DNA of 64,000 nt. Source: Dentipellis sp. KUC8613. Taxonomy: Eukaryota; Basidiomycota; Agaricomycetes; Russulales; Hericiaceae. Under the pieces are notes generated by a model, which saw nothing but the letters and a program-made list of their open reading frames with translations, was not told the origin of the DNA and did no database searches. Made by a program: the position numbers and the translations under genes. The stretch lies in assembly GCA_002286715.1 (NCBI GenBank), contig NSJX01000004.1:260253-324252 (forward strand), read 5' to 3'. This document shows, piece after piece, positions 22,001 through 36,381 of this stretch (position 1 is the stretch's first letter; each line of letters starts with the position of its first letter).

Positions 22001-25000
22001 CTCTGAGCACCAGACGTCTCTGCAAGGAAGCAATGTGGTTAGAGCACGGCAGGGATTTGGGACTAGTTGTCGTACCAGTGGCAATTTCTGTTAACCGTTG
22101 GAGTGCTAGAAAAAATAGTGTCAGTAATGCGCAGAACCCCACCTAGCGAGGTCATCTACCTGAGAAGAGGTGAATATCACTAGCAATCTCTTTGCTCCAC
22201 TTCAGTACAGAAGCCAGGTCAGACGCGGGCAGAGAAGTCATGTCGGTCTCCTCGCTAGTGTCCATCTTCTCCTCGTCGAAGAAGTCGAGTGGCTGAGATG
22301 GCACCGTAACTCCCATCATGACGCCGTCTGTCTGCACGCCCACATTGTTGGTGAAAATGTGACGCTTCAGGCTCTCTTGTGGATGCGCGCCAAGGGCAGG
22401 CGACAGCGACGCCCTGTTGAAAGGGGTTGAGCTATTGGCCCTGAAGATGTGAGAGGAAACTTACACAATGCCTCGTGCTCCCCATTGATTTTGACGGGAG
22501 ATACCTCGACGTTGGAGTTCCGTACCTAGGCCCTCAACACCGCAGCGGATGAAATGCGAGCCTTGCTGTAGAATAAGGCGTATGAATATCACTGCAAGGA
22601 TCACAACAGTCGGCTACTGACCAAGTACAATGCCCAACCTTCTTCCAAAAGCCAGTCGTTGTTCACCGCAAGCCTGATCACCAACATTCAGTACCGGAAC
22701 ACCTAGCAAAAGGCTTATATACGCACTTCACCGCGATGTCGTACAACTTGAAAGATTCAGGACTGTTCTCAAGGGAAGACATTTCGGCATCCTAGAAAGC
22801 GGGGTAAGCTCGGGAAAGACGCCATTCAAGATGTAATACGCACCACAAGAGCAACCCAAGTGCTCGTATTAACGGGACTCGGCGATAGCCACCTTCGCAG
22901 CGTTGAATGACCACATCATGTACGAAGTATGCCAGACACTTACCTCCGAATGTAGCTCTGGTTGATAGGAATTTGCCTGATATATCGCTTCTTCGCAAGG
23001 TCGTCGACCAAATTGTCACGAACACAGGCGATCATAGCCAAACTGTGGAAGAAAAGAGCGTAGCGGTTGTGACGGTGACTGCACACAAATGTTATTCTTT
23101 GGCCATGAACCACGAATGTAGGACAGAGATCACGTACTTTGGATGCTTTGAGCGGCTGTTGTACACGTCGAAGCCGAGCGCAGCCGCTTCTCGCGTGAAG
23201 CCAAGGCAAAATAGGGCCACCACCTACAAGCAGGTCAGAGACACATACAAAGCTGTATATCGTGTGATGTACCTTGAAAGAATTATACCAGTTCATAACC
23301 ATAGCCAAATTCCCGCTTGCGGTGGATACATGCGCGAGATATTCGCGCTCAACGAAGGTATCGGTGTCATAGATAGTGTCGGCGGATGAAGCGGTGGTCC
23401 AGCCACCCAATGCACGGATACAGTTGAGGAGGCCTAGTTCAAAGACGATAAGTCTACTATTCAATGCATCGCTACCGGAGCAGCCAATACTCACCCATGG
23501 CAAAAATGGTGGAGTCACCGTGAGGAGTCCAAAGCTTGATATCATTGAAACTCTGCAAAACCGGATGTAAGCCGACTTCGAACAAATGCATGGACGCATG
23601 TGACGACGTACTTCTTCTGCAGCGATGACGAGCTCTTCCACTATCCAACCCCATCAGCAGAAAATCGCGAAAAATGAACGCCAGAAACCTACGATGTTCG
23701 CAAGAGAAGAGCTTTGTCTCAATGATGTAGTAGCTAGCAAAGCTGGCGTAGACACTGCACCGATGTCAGCTTCCAGACTGCCGGGTAAAGTTACAAAACT
23801 CACCGATCACCAGCACTGTTCGCATACTTCGCAGCCTCCTCTAGCCGGCGCACGTTCGCGCGGATATGGACATTGTCGTACCCAGAGACCATGGAGCAGA
23901 ACATGACAAGCGCACGACTATCCTCCCACATTAGCGTGCAACATCATGACCATCCCAAGCAGGCACCACTCACCATTTCTCCGAGCTCGTCCCATGCCGT
24001 TGTGCAATCCGCAGCGCCAGCTTGCCCAGGTCCGCAGAAAACCGATATAGTTCCTTCTTTTCCGCGGCGGCTACGTGACAAGTCAGCGCTCACATTAGTT
24101 TCCCTAGAAGCACTATCCAACTTACCTCCGAGCGTCCAGAAGAAACCCAGGGCAGTCCCAGGCGACATGCCCGAGCTAAACAGACGCGTGAGTCACAAGT
24201 CGATCAGCCACAGAGCACTGAATGCCATACCGAAGCGCCAACTGTATTGTCTGTTGACGTGCGTGAGGACTCGTGACGAAACTGACAGACGAGCGAACTG
24301 ACCGTGAGCCCGATAATGTCGGCGAAACCCTCGCCCGTGCTCCAGTATGCGTTGACGCCTATGGTAGCCACCATCGTGAGCACGGAACTAAAAGATAGCC
24401 ACAAGTGCAGGCAGGCATACCTGCATCCCCCAACAGCGTCACCGCCAAATCGGTCCTTGGATCCGACGCCCTCGGTATCGCGAGGATGGCGTCAAAGCCC
24501 ACCGCCAAGATCTCGTTCTTGACCTGCTCGAACATCACATCGGCTTCCATCCTGCTGGGCGCAGCGTTGATTTCCACGCCGAGGACATGCAGGGCGAGGA
24601 GGGTGTCGTCGAGGGCCGCGGAGAAGTTGTTCCGCATCCAGTGGTTCCGTGAGCGCTGTCGTAAGAGAAGCGCCTTGTCCTCGACGCGTTCCGCGCGCTG
24701 CAGACACTCCTCGACATACTTGTCCGATAGCGCATAGTCGCCTGAGGAATACGTCAGAGGACATGACAGATGATCAGCCGCATGAACCAACCTCGCCATG
24801 TTGAGAGCCTAGCCAGGTAACAAAAATCAGGATAGCTCGATGGTATGAACATGCATGCACTTACTCTGCTAATTTAGTGAGAAGCGAAGCTGTCCGAGTG
24901 GGGTTGATACTCCAAGCGTCACCGTCCAACATATCTCTCGCATTAATGAGTGACTGGTATGCAAGCTAAACTCAAACCGTCAGCCTTCAAGCATCAAACC

Positions 25001-28000
25001 TAGCAAAAATATACCGCTCACCTCATGGGCGCCTCTCGCCCATGCCGAATCGCCCGCATTGATGAGCAGCGTGATCAGCTCCTCGCGCTTATTATGCGCT
25101 CTGAGAAGCGACAAACACCTAGTAAACCAATCCACCAATAAGCCACCACCCTCCCAGCACCAAAACAGCAGCGTTCTCACCGTTGCGCCCGCTCCGCGAT
25201 CCGGTATATATCAGGCGTAGACTCGTGCAGCATCATCAGAATGATCTAGTGGCCCAATTAGCCCTCACCGCAACGACCGCCACGCGCACGCACCTTGAAC
25301 GACATTTTCGCTACGGACGCCTCGGTGAGGTTCGCCGCCTCGGCCTCCGCGGCCTGCCGATACCTGTCATGCGCGAAGCCGCACATGTCGCGGGCACGCT
25401 GGACGAGCCAGCCTTCCGCAATGGCAATCTGCAGCCCACGCATCGAGCTGCGGCCCATGTGCATGGGGCTCCGCTTCCCCGAGGAGGGCACGCGCGTCTG
25501 GATCCACCCCTCCAGCTCGCTGTCGGGGTCGCTGCCGCTCGAGCTCTCCTCGTGGTCCATGACGAGAGCGACGTCCGTGACTTTGAAACTGTGTTGCGTG
25601 TCAATAAGAGCACGGAAGGAAAGACGGCGTGTGACGTACGTAGAGCCGAAAAATGAGGCCCAGATGATGTATTTCCGCGCATCATCAGGAAGCTGGTTGA
25701 GCTGTGTCTGGAGGTAGCTGATGTCGTTGGGATCAGCCATACCCTTCTGCGACAGCATATTCGTTTCAATGGAAGCAAGATCGAATTGCCAACAATTTCG
25801 CTCCCAGTCGAAGGAGATCTGAAAATACTGTTCAGCCTCCTCCCGAAGCCAGATGTCAAAAAGTACGCACGTAATGTTGCCGCTGCAGAGTTGCCAGAAT
25901 ATTTCTCGCAGAAAAGGCATTACCTCCCGACGCGGCGTGAACGAGGCGAGACAGGGGAGCCACGTCCTCCTTGCTCTGATGCATCGTACGCGAAGTCAGG
26001 GTTGCGATTGCAGAATAGGGGAGCGGCTCGAGGTGTATCCAGGTGGCGCGCGAGCGGCCAGTGAACATGTTGGCTACCCGTTCTTTGATGTCGCTGCATG
26101 GTCTATCGGTGACAAATTCAAAACCCTAGGACGGGGGGGAAACATACGTGAAGTCTTCTCGTAACGTCATAAAGATAAGCTGCAGCCCAAAAATATCAGT
26201 CTCCAGATTCCCACAAGAGAAACATGCCGGAAACTCACTATTCGGCTTTTTGAGCTCGCCAACGAGCTGATGAGATCCAACGACCTAAAAGAACGCGTCA
26301 ATCCCAGCCAAACCCGAGTGATCCAACCGCCACTGACGAGTCGTCCGCCTCATGCAGGTCATCCAAGAATAGCGCAAACAGCCGCGTCTCCGCCAGCACC
26401 GCAAACACGTTCTCCACCAGCGATTGGAAGCGGGCTCGCAGCTCGCGGGTAGCGAGCGACTCTTGCGGTGCCTCGACGTTGTCGTCGAAGAGGGCCATGA
26501 TATCTTGCAATTCCGGTACACCTTCATACAGAAGGGGAAGGATGCGGAGTTGAGGGCCTAAGCGCGTCTTGAGAGAAGTGATGAATCGGTGCAGGTCGCT
26601 GTGGAAGACCATAAGTTGCCGGAGCACAGACGACAGGCATGATAGCTAGTGCACATTTAGCATTCGTGAGTGGAATAGCGGCAGAGGCTGCTCACCAGCG
26701 CCGCAAAGGGTGCTGCAACTGAGTTCTGGAACTTCGCATGGCCCCAGAGACCGTGTGCTGCCGGCATGTTCAGCATGCCAGTAAGAACAGACGTGCATCC
26801 ACTTACAGCGCCATTTTGCCTGATTCGCAAGGACCAGAGAGCTCTTGCCAACGCTAACATTCGTCGTGCATCAGTACTCACACTCACATACCGAATACCA
26901 AAGATCTTGCATACCCAGCAGGTCCGACGACGATCACACCGTGCGCATGCGTAGTGCGCATGGTCGGGGGCCCAAGCGCCGCCCGGCGCAGACCATCACT
27001 CACAGATGTCAGTGGGGATCCAATACTGCCGATCCCCGAATCTTGTGACGGCGGGATGCCGCTCAATACCGATTTGTCTGCCCTCTCTGATTCGCGAGTG
27101 GACGCATTCTGCAAAGACATCTCACTGCGCGAGGACTTGGAGTCATCCGAGTCCGCATTGGCGCCGCTCTCCACTGTCTTCGTGCTCTGTGATGACGAGA
27201 GGGACAGCGTGCCTTTCGAAAATGCCGTATAGCGAGAAAAACTCGTCGACGCATGACGAATGACGTTGCGGATGATGTCAAGCTCGCGCTCACGGCCGAA
27301 CTAAAACGGGTGAGCAGGCACGAATTTCGTCATGTGAGAAGTGCTTACAAGGATGTTCGGGATGGTGAACTCCTGCGGAGGTGTTGAGCATGCTACGGGA
27401 CAAACAGATGCAACGCACACACCATGTATCGGTCTTGTCGGGCAATTTCGAAGGAGGGGATAAGCTAGGATAGGGGAGATCAGATTATGACCTACGATTC
27501 GAGGTATATTGCACACCTCTAGAGATTGCTCCGACACAGATGAAACGGCAACCAATAGTCGTTTCTGGCATTCGAGCAGATCGGCCTTCAACCCATGGGC
27601 ACTCTGGTACCTTTGGTCTGGATTCTTTGAGAGAAGCTGTACAAGGACTGAGCATATAGTATGGAATGGCCTGTATATGAAACCGACCTTCTCGATTATC
27701 TGCGCCAGCACCTGAGGGATATCTCTCCGGACCTCATGGACAGGCATCGGCCGCTTCTGCACGATAGAATGCAGGATCTCCATGGGCCCACCCTCAAACG
27801 GCATCATACCTCTGCCAACAAGTAAAGCCCAGAACATGATGCCTAAAGAGTAAAGGTCTGTTCTGTGGTCCTCCACGGTCGTCTCCACGCTACCGGTCTG
27901 TTCGGGCGCAAGATAACAAAGGGCTTCCTTGACCTTGACCTTGTTCATCTCCTCAAACGCATCGGCCCTGATGACCAAGGAAGACGGTCCGCCAAATTGT

Positions 28001-28980
28001 TCGAGAGATATTGAGCGGTTCCCGAAGTGGACGATGCGCACGATGCCGGAGTGGGCATTGATATGGTAGGCGTTTGCCCGCACTGCATAATGCGATTATG
28101 TCAACGGCAGCTCGTGGTAAAGGAAGCGCATATATTACCTTCACGGTGAATGATACCGAGTCTTTTTCATCTGTGTCAGAAGGTTGGTGAGGTTGATAGA
28201 CAGCAAGTACGTACTTGTGCATTTGTTCGAGACAGTGGGTTGCCTGAACGGCAAACCTGGAGGCAAGTCAGCATCCTTACTGGGATTATGCGCGCCTAGA
28301 AGCCCACGCACTCAAGAAAGGTCGCCAAATCCATTGTATCGGTGCTATCTGGATCACCCTCGTAAGCGTTGTTCTCCATGTCGCCCATAAATATGTCTCC
28401 GTGGGAGGTCGATGGGAGCGTGCGAGATGGCTCTGCGAGCAGGAGATCGTTAACTTTTGATCTGGGAAGGTATCGCCCTAGCATATTTGGCCCGGGGTGT
28501 ACGAGCAGCAAGACCACAGCGTCGCCGTCGGCTTGCGATATAGAGAAGAAGTCTATGAGCCGCAGCATAGTGCGGAGGGATTCCGGAGATGCATGCATTC
28601 GTCCGAGTCTGTGCGATACGACGATTCGGAATGAGCAATCACAGCGAAGTGCGAGCGGACGTACATGTGGGCCTCGCGCTCGAGGCAGACGGAGGCCGTA
28701 GTGTGTGCTGGTGCAATCTTGGCGAGCACATTGGAGCCATCCTTCAAACTACTCCCCTCAGCCAGCTGAGTCAAGCTGCCGGTGTCCTCCCACAACACGG
28801 CCTTGCCCCAATATCAGACAGTGCGCGGAAACGTGTTCGGAGCGGACGCACCTTTTCAAACGCATAGCCAGGGATCGAGAGAATGCCGTCTCTGAAGTAA
28901 AGAGTCGGGAAGGATGGTTGTGCTCTGCGACGCGAATGGCGGGATTCGTCGCGGCTAGTAAAGGACGCTATCATCTCCAT
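19015..28980 (-). CDS. Hybrid histidine kinase with N-terminal protein-kinase-like and AAA domains (Phk/Mak2-Mak3-CHK1 type)
   Basis: This sensor kinase should feed a phosphorelay via an HPt protein. It starts at the ATG at 28980 (MEMIASFTSRDESRH) and has dozens of exons; I estimate about 2,200-2,400 residues. In order: a protein-kinase-like domain (about 28.7-27.4 kb; 'YLAPEQTGSVE', 'DHRTDLYSLGIMFWALLVG') whose catalytic loop reads HREVRAN and whose DFG position reads HFG; an AAA/STAND-type ATPase (about 27.3-25.9 kb) with Walker A GPAGVGKSSLV, split by an intron, and Walker B LFALFLDDLHEAD; a long helical region to about 22 kb; a GAF domain (about 21.9-21.4 kb); HisKA with the H-box ASMSHELRTPF; HATPase with DTGIGLS and GGTGLGLSI; and a receiver domain with VLIAEDNPVAQK and the phospho-Asp in 'ALFDHHMPICDG'. 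The last residues are TPNPGGNG, with TAA at 19015-19017. Exon boundaries in 22-25 kb are only approximate. Confidence 0.92.
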
Positions 28981-29444
28981 GGTGCCGGCGGGGCGCGCAG
29001 GGCGCAGGGATGAGGTAGAAGAGGCAGGCAGGATGGCAACGACTCAGAGGGACATGGCAGGGGAGGAAGGGTGAGGTGGCCTCGGTGGAGCGTCGCAGAG
29101 TAATCAAAGGCAAGATGCTGAGCCCGTGTTGCTTCCTTCCGTGCAGCCGCCGTCACACGATTCTCTCAACGCCCAACTCGCTCTCAATATATTCCCAATC
29201 GTATTCCCGTACACACAACGTCATCGTCACGGTCACGCGCGGCAATTTTCCGCGGCTCACGGCCGGCATCCCCCCGCCCCTTGCTTGCTTGTAGGCTTCA
29301 GCTTTGCCTACACCTTCACTCGTCCGTTCACCCCATATAGAAACAAGTATGACTACAATGTGTTTTTTAACCGATAGCAATCGACACGGACTAATATGAA
29401 CATAACACTACTATCATCGCGATACCACAGCTCTCAGAAAGAAA
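28981..29444. other. Intergenic region between sub2 and the histidine kinase gene
   Basis: Both neighbours are on the minus strand, so this holds the sub2 3' UTR and the histidine kinase promoter. The area just upstream of the kinase ATG is C/T-rich on the coding strand (about 29000-29060). No coding exon is seen. Confidence 0.4.
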
Positions 29445-31552
<2,108 letters not shown>

Positions 31553-32044
31553 TTTGCCGGTTGTCGAGAGGAAAAACAGGAAGCAAGAAGGTGGGCACAG
31601 CGGAGGTGGAGAGAGTCAGAGCCAAAGAGAGTCGCGAGGCCGCGCCACCACGAGCCCAACATTATCCTCACGCACGGACCCGAAGTTCGAACACCGAGGT
31701 CAGTCCGGTGACCGCGTTCGCATGACGTTCGTTTTCTGCATTCGTTCCTCTATCCACTCTTGACCCATTACCACCATATCACCCCCCTTGTCCTCCCTAC
31801 GCTTGCGATTGACGAAATATACTGATTTTTTGTGCGCAAATGGCTTCACAGTCGCGAGAATTGCGGCGCGCCACCTCCGGCTTCCGTCGCCGTTGCGCGG
31901 CCCGGGCCGTGACGAAAAACGCCTCCCCGTCATTTGCCCGTCGAGCCCTCAGCCTGCCGGGTCGTGACGCGTAGTGTCTGCATGCGTGTGTCTGGTTTCT
32001 CTGGTTAGGTAGGGTTCATTCATTCCTTCATTGCTCGGTACGAG
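31553..32044. promoter_or_regulatory. Divergent promoter region, sub2 / mitochondrial carrier
   Basis: These 492 bases separate the start codons of two diverging genes. The carrier side includes a 'gtagggttcattcattccttcattgc' stretch with short direct repeats of CATTC just before the ATG. No exon is seen. Confidence 0.45.
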
Positions 32045-33489
32045 ATGTCTGCCCAGTCTCCTCACAAAAGCTATCCCTTCTGGTACGTAACATTTCTCAT
32101 CTGAACGAGCCAAGAGTCGCTAATGTAGGTCTCTTTCACAGGCTCGGAGGTCAGTCTAAACTGCCCCCACCTTCAGAAATTGTTGTCTCGCTGACACTGT
32201 TCGGTGTGCATCTCAGGTGTAGCAGCTTCCTGTACGTGTCTTCGCTTCTGCAGTCAAAGATCCTCTAAACGCACGCTGTAGTAGCCGCATGCTGTACTCA
32301 TCCTCTGGACTTGACGAAAGTGTACGTGCTCCGGACGGCTTGTCTCACGGCCAACCTCTCACCCTCTTCCCTACAGCCGAATGCAAACATGGACTGGCGA
32401 AGCCCATCCTACAACCTTCACTGTCCTCCGGGCATCCATCAAGTCTTCAGGCTTCCGTAGCTTATATACCGGTGTCTCGGCATCCATCATGCGACAGATG
32501 TCGTACTCCCTTGTGCGCTTGGGAGCGTACGAGGAGATGAAACGTTACTTGTTGCATGGTGGACAAGCTTCTACGGGAGCTTTGCTGTTGGCGGCGATGG
32601 CTGCTGGAGGAATCGGAGGCGTAGCTGGGAATCCCGCAGGTGAGTACCGTTCATGTCTCACTTCCTGTCTAGCAGCTGAACGAAGCACTTTTCATAGATG
32701 TCCTGTTGGTGCGGATGACCAGTGACATGACACGGCAGCCTAAAGACCGGTACAACTACTCGAATGCGATCAGTGGTCTCATTAGCCTTGTGAAGAGCGA
32801 AGGCTTCCACGGCCTCACAAGAGGTATAGGCACTAACACGGTACGTCTATGCGTGGCTATGACCGTCCGAGCATCGCTTGACTTCACGCCCTAGCTTCGA
32901 GCAGTCCTTATGAACGGTTCACAAGTCGGCTCGTGAGTAAAATCGCACTTGCATGTGATTTTTGATGCGCTAACGTGTGACATGCAGCTACGACTTCTTC
33001 AAAACTTACTTGCTGCGCCATCCGATTCCTTTGACTAACTATCAGCTCGAGGATAACATTGGGTTGCATACTGTTGCTAGCTGTCTGGCAGGCACTGTTG
33101 CCACCAGTGCGTCTTCCGCTCGTTCTGTGTGCGCATTGCCTGACTGTCGTTTGTCTAGCTGTTTGCGCTCCGGCTGATGTTATGAAGTCGCGTCTTATGT
33201 CTCAGGTTTGTCTATTATGTGATCCGTTCAACGATTAGTGTCTTACGAGTATACGTTCCCTAGCATGGTCATGCTAAACCATTAGATATTTTGAAGCGCT
33301 CGTTGAAGGAAGAAGGTCCTCGCTTCTTGTTCAAGGGCTGGACACCGGCCTTCGTGCGTCTGGGCCCCAACACAGTATTATTATTCGTATTCTTTGAGGT
33401 ATGTCATCAAACGTCTTTGCCACTAGCTCGGGCAATATTAACGCAATCCTCTGCAGCAACTGAAGAAGGGATGGGACACCCTCCGATGA
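32045..33489 (+). CDS. dic1: Mitochondrial carrier, dicarboxylate (DIC1) type
   Basis: This six-helix inner-membrane carrier probably exchanges dicarboxylates with phosphate. The start ATG at 32045 gives MSAQSPHKSYPFW, followed by an 8-nt exon (32142-32149) and a 15-nt exon (32217-32231) that together rebuild 'FWLGGVAAS'. All three carrier repeats are visible through their PX[DE]XX[KR] signatures: HPLDLTKVRMQ, NPADVLLVRM and APADVMKSRLMSQ. Other conserved parts are 'GFRSLYTGVSASIMRQMSYS', 'FHGLTRGIGTNTLRAVLMN' and 'FLFKGWTPAFVRLGPNTVL'. The last exon reads QLKKGWDTLR and TGA at 33487-33489. About nine exons for roughly 290 residues. The DIC assignment rests on overall similarity; other dicarboxylate/oxaloacetate carriers are close relatives. 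Confidence 0.9.
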
Positions 33490-34206
33490 TCAGTCAGTCT
33501 CTCGTACCGAGCGGCCGCTGCACGCACCATTACCCCCATATCCTATCTATAGACACCGATACCTGTGGATACAGTATATAATTGCTCTTCTAGATAATTA
33601 GATCGATATCGAACGGGTCGAGGTATCCGTCTCCATTCTGTCACTAGATCTGCATTCTGGATACATTCACCTACCCACAGCTTTCGCTCAGTCCTACAAA
33701 ACATGTCTTATGACTCTATTCGCTGTATACTAGATCTTTGTGCTTATTCAGAGACACTTCATCCCTACTTTCTCAGTGGAGGAACTGAACATCGACTGCC
33801 ACTGTGAGAAGATGACTGATGGATCTGATTCAGCACCACGATGCGGTCGGGTCGCGAGTGATCAGTGGGCCATTCGCACCTGGTCGTATTGCCCTGTCCG
33901 ACTGTGCTGCAGGCAACTCGCGTGCGGCCAAGCTGTCGACTCGTGGCGGCACGCGACTATATCACGTGAAGGGGCCATTCGTCCTCGTGATGAGACGATT
34001 TGTCTATTTTGAGATACTGTCAAGTTTCGCAGACCTTGGAAGCATCACGCGTAGGAAGCAGCTGAAACTCCACTAACGTTCTGTAACGTCCTAATCGCCA
34101 TTCTATCCCCCTTCACCATTGGACACGGAAGATACTAAATACCCGGATATACTCGCTGCACGTACGCGACACGAATATTCACTACCAGAATTGACAAGCG
34201 CGTTCT
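33490..34206. other. Intergenic region between dic1 and rok1
   Basis: This 717-base region contains the dic1 3' UTR and the rok1 promoter. Several short open frames exist between 33740 and 34076, but none has family features or splice signals I trust. A segment near 33765-33790 (cctactttctcagtggagg) partly resembles the start of rok1 coding sequence at 34220-34240. Confidence 0.4.
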
Positions 34207-36381
34207 ATGGAAGCTTTTCGCCTACTTTCTCGCGGAGGAGTGCAGTTCGACAAGGGGAGGTTCAAAAAAGATGTAACACTATTCACAGTGCGTACACGAC
34301 GTCTCCCGCCCTATACAGCTGTATTTAATCACCCGCACGCGTAGAAGACCCCGGCGAAACAGGACAAGGGGAAAGGTGTCGCACAACACGCCGGCGATGG
34401 TCTCCCTGCCGAACTTGACTTCTTCAAATACGCCAAGGGAGGTGCACCCAAGCGGAAAGCTACGGAAGAGGAGGAGGATAGCACTTCCGGTAAGAAGAGG
34501 AAGCTGGACGATGAAGATAGCGAAGCATCTGAGGATGAAGAAGCGGACGATGAGGACGCGGACGATGGCCCTCCTATGCCAAGGCATAAAGTGACCGCGA
34601 AGGGATTGAATGTGCCCGAGCCTGCACAGAAGTTTGAGGACCTCAAAACTCGTTATGATTTATCATCACTTATCCTGACGAACCTCGGAGAGTACGGCTA
34701 CACCAGACCAACAGGTATCCAGGCTCATGGTATACCAATACTGTTAGAAGTAAGCATATCTGTCCTACCACCGATGCTTCCCCCTCACGACGGTTATCCA
34801 TAGTCGCGCGACCTTGCCGCCATATCGCCTACGGGTACAGGAAAGACCTTGTCATACCTAATCCCGGTCATGGCGGCCCTCGGCGCTCCTATAGCTAGTG
34901 CCAACTCGCGAAACGGGACTGGCGCCCGAGCCATTATTCTCGCACCGACACGCGAACTTGCGCACCAAATCCACAATGAGTGTCTGAAGCTCGCGCAGGG
35001 CCGGAAATGGCGCATCGTGCTTTTCAGCAAGGCTACAGCAGCGACCCTTGCAGATAAATCTGTTCGCGACAAAGTCGGTGAGTAGGGCCCCAATGGCTCT
35101 CTTAGCCGACATTTCTGAAAATAGAGACGTGCAGACATTATTATCAGCACCCCGTTACGGCTCGTCACGTCCCTTCAGTCCGGTAAACTGGAGCTCAACA
35201 AGTGCGTACCTCCGTTGACATAACTGCTCCTTTACTCAATCTCCCCAGCGTCCGGCATCTCATCCTGGATGAAGCTGACCGCATGTTGGATTCCGAGTTC
35301 CTTCCTCAAGTCGAGGAGATCGTCGCGGCCTGCTCTCGCGAAGACATTCAAAAAGCCGTCTTCAGCGCTACTCTACCAGCTGGCGTAGAAAAGGTCGCCT
35401 TGGGCATGCTCAAAAATCCGATACGTGTTGTCGTCGGTTTGAAGTGCGGCGATCTCCTTGTCTGCAGCCATGCGGTACTGATTATCCGTCTCTAGAGACA
35501 CGCCTCTGCCACTCATCGCCCAGTCACTGACATATGTAGCCGACGACCCATCGAAACTGCCCACCCTCCTAGCGTACCTTAAGCAGCCGTACAACCCTCC
35601 CGTACTGATTTTCACGTCTTCCCAACCGAGAGCCACATCACTCGCGGAGGAGCTTGTCATCAACGGCATCCCCAACGTCGACTGCTTGCATGCCGGGATG
35701 AGCAAGAAAGAGCGTGAGGACTCAGTCAGTCGCATGCGACGGGGCGAGAGCTGGGTCATGGTCAGCACTGAGGTCATGGCTCGAGGCATGGACTTCAAGG
35801 GCATCAGGGAGGTCATCAATTATGACTTCCCGCAAAGCGTACAGAGCTACATCCATCGCATCGGTGCGTACGCTGATGTTTGGCAAGATCACGGGACCTG
35901 TTTTAATTTCCCTTGCTTTGTTGCGATAAGGTCGAACGGGCCGGGCCGGTCGGGAAGGCAAGGCAATAACTTATTTCACGAATGAAGATGCGCCATATCT
36001 GAAGGCGTAAGTGCGCTTCGCCTCTCCTGCAACACATCTATAACGCATCTTGTTCTAGCATCGCCAACGTCCTCCTTCAGTCTGGCTCACCAGTGCCGGA
36101 GTGGATAACAAAATTGCCCAAGCCGTCGAAAATGAAGCGAAAGCAGATGGGTAAGGTGAAACGTGCCGAGGCTGTCAATCCGGCGAGAAGAATTGGCAGA
36201 AACGAGGTGATTAAGAAGCGGTAAGGTGGAAATTTCCGGGCGGCTAAATTCTTGCTCATGCATCGTGTACAGGGATATGATTGCAGGTAGCAAAAGGCGA
36301 AAGGAGAAGGGCTCAAAAGCGGGCGGCGTGGCTGGTGGAGACAAACGTGACGGCACGGGAGACGAAGAAGGTTCCGAATGA
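34207..36381 (+). CDS. rok1: DEAD-box RNA helicase Rok1 (DDX52)
   Basis: Rok1 works in early 40S ribosome assembly in the nucleolus. It begins MEAFRLLSRGGVQFDKGRF, the characteristic Rok1 N-terminus, then a basic and acidic linker with KRKLDDEDSEASEDEEADDE. Helicase motifs: GYTRPTGIQAHGIPILL (Q motif region), SPTGTGKT (I), APTRELAHQI (Ia), TPLRLVT, LDEADRML (II), FSATLP (III), VLIFTSSQPRA (IV), STEVMARGMDFKG (V) and HRIGRTGRAGREG (VI). The C-terminus has Lys/Arg-rich stretches (KMKRKQMGKVKRAE) and ends DGTGDEEGSE with TGA at 36379-36381. About nine exons, with the intron inside motif VI (after HRIG) clearly defined. Confidence 0.95.

Noticed and set aside
33740..34076. Overlapping plus-strand ORFs between dic1 and rok1
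   Set aside because: Biased composition, no splice partners, no recognisable family; they look like chance frames in a promoter region.
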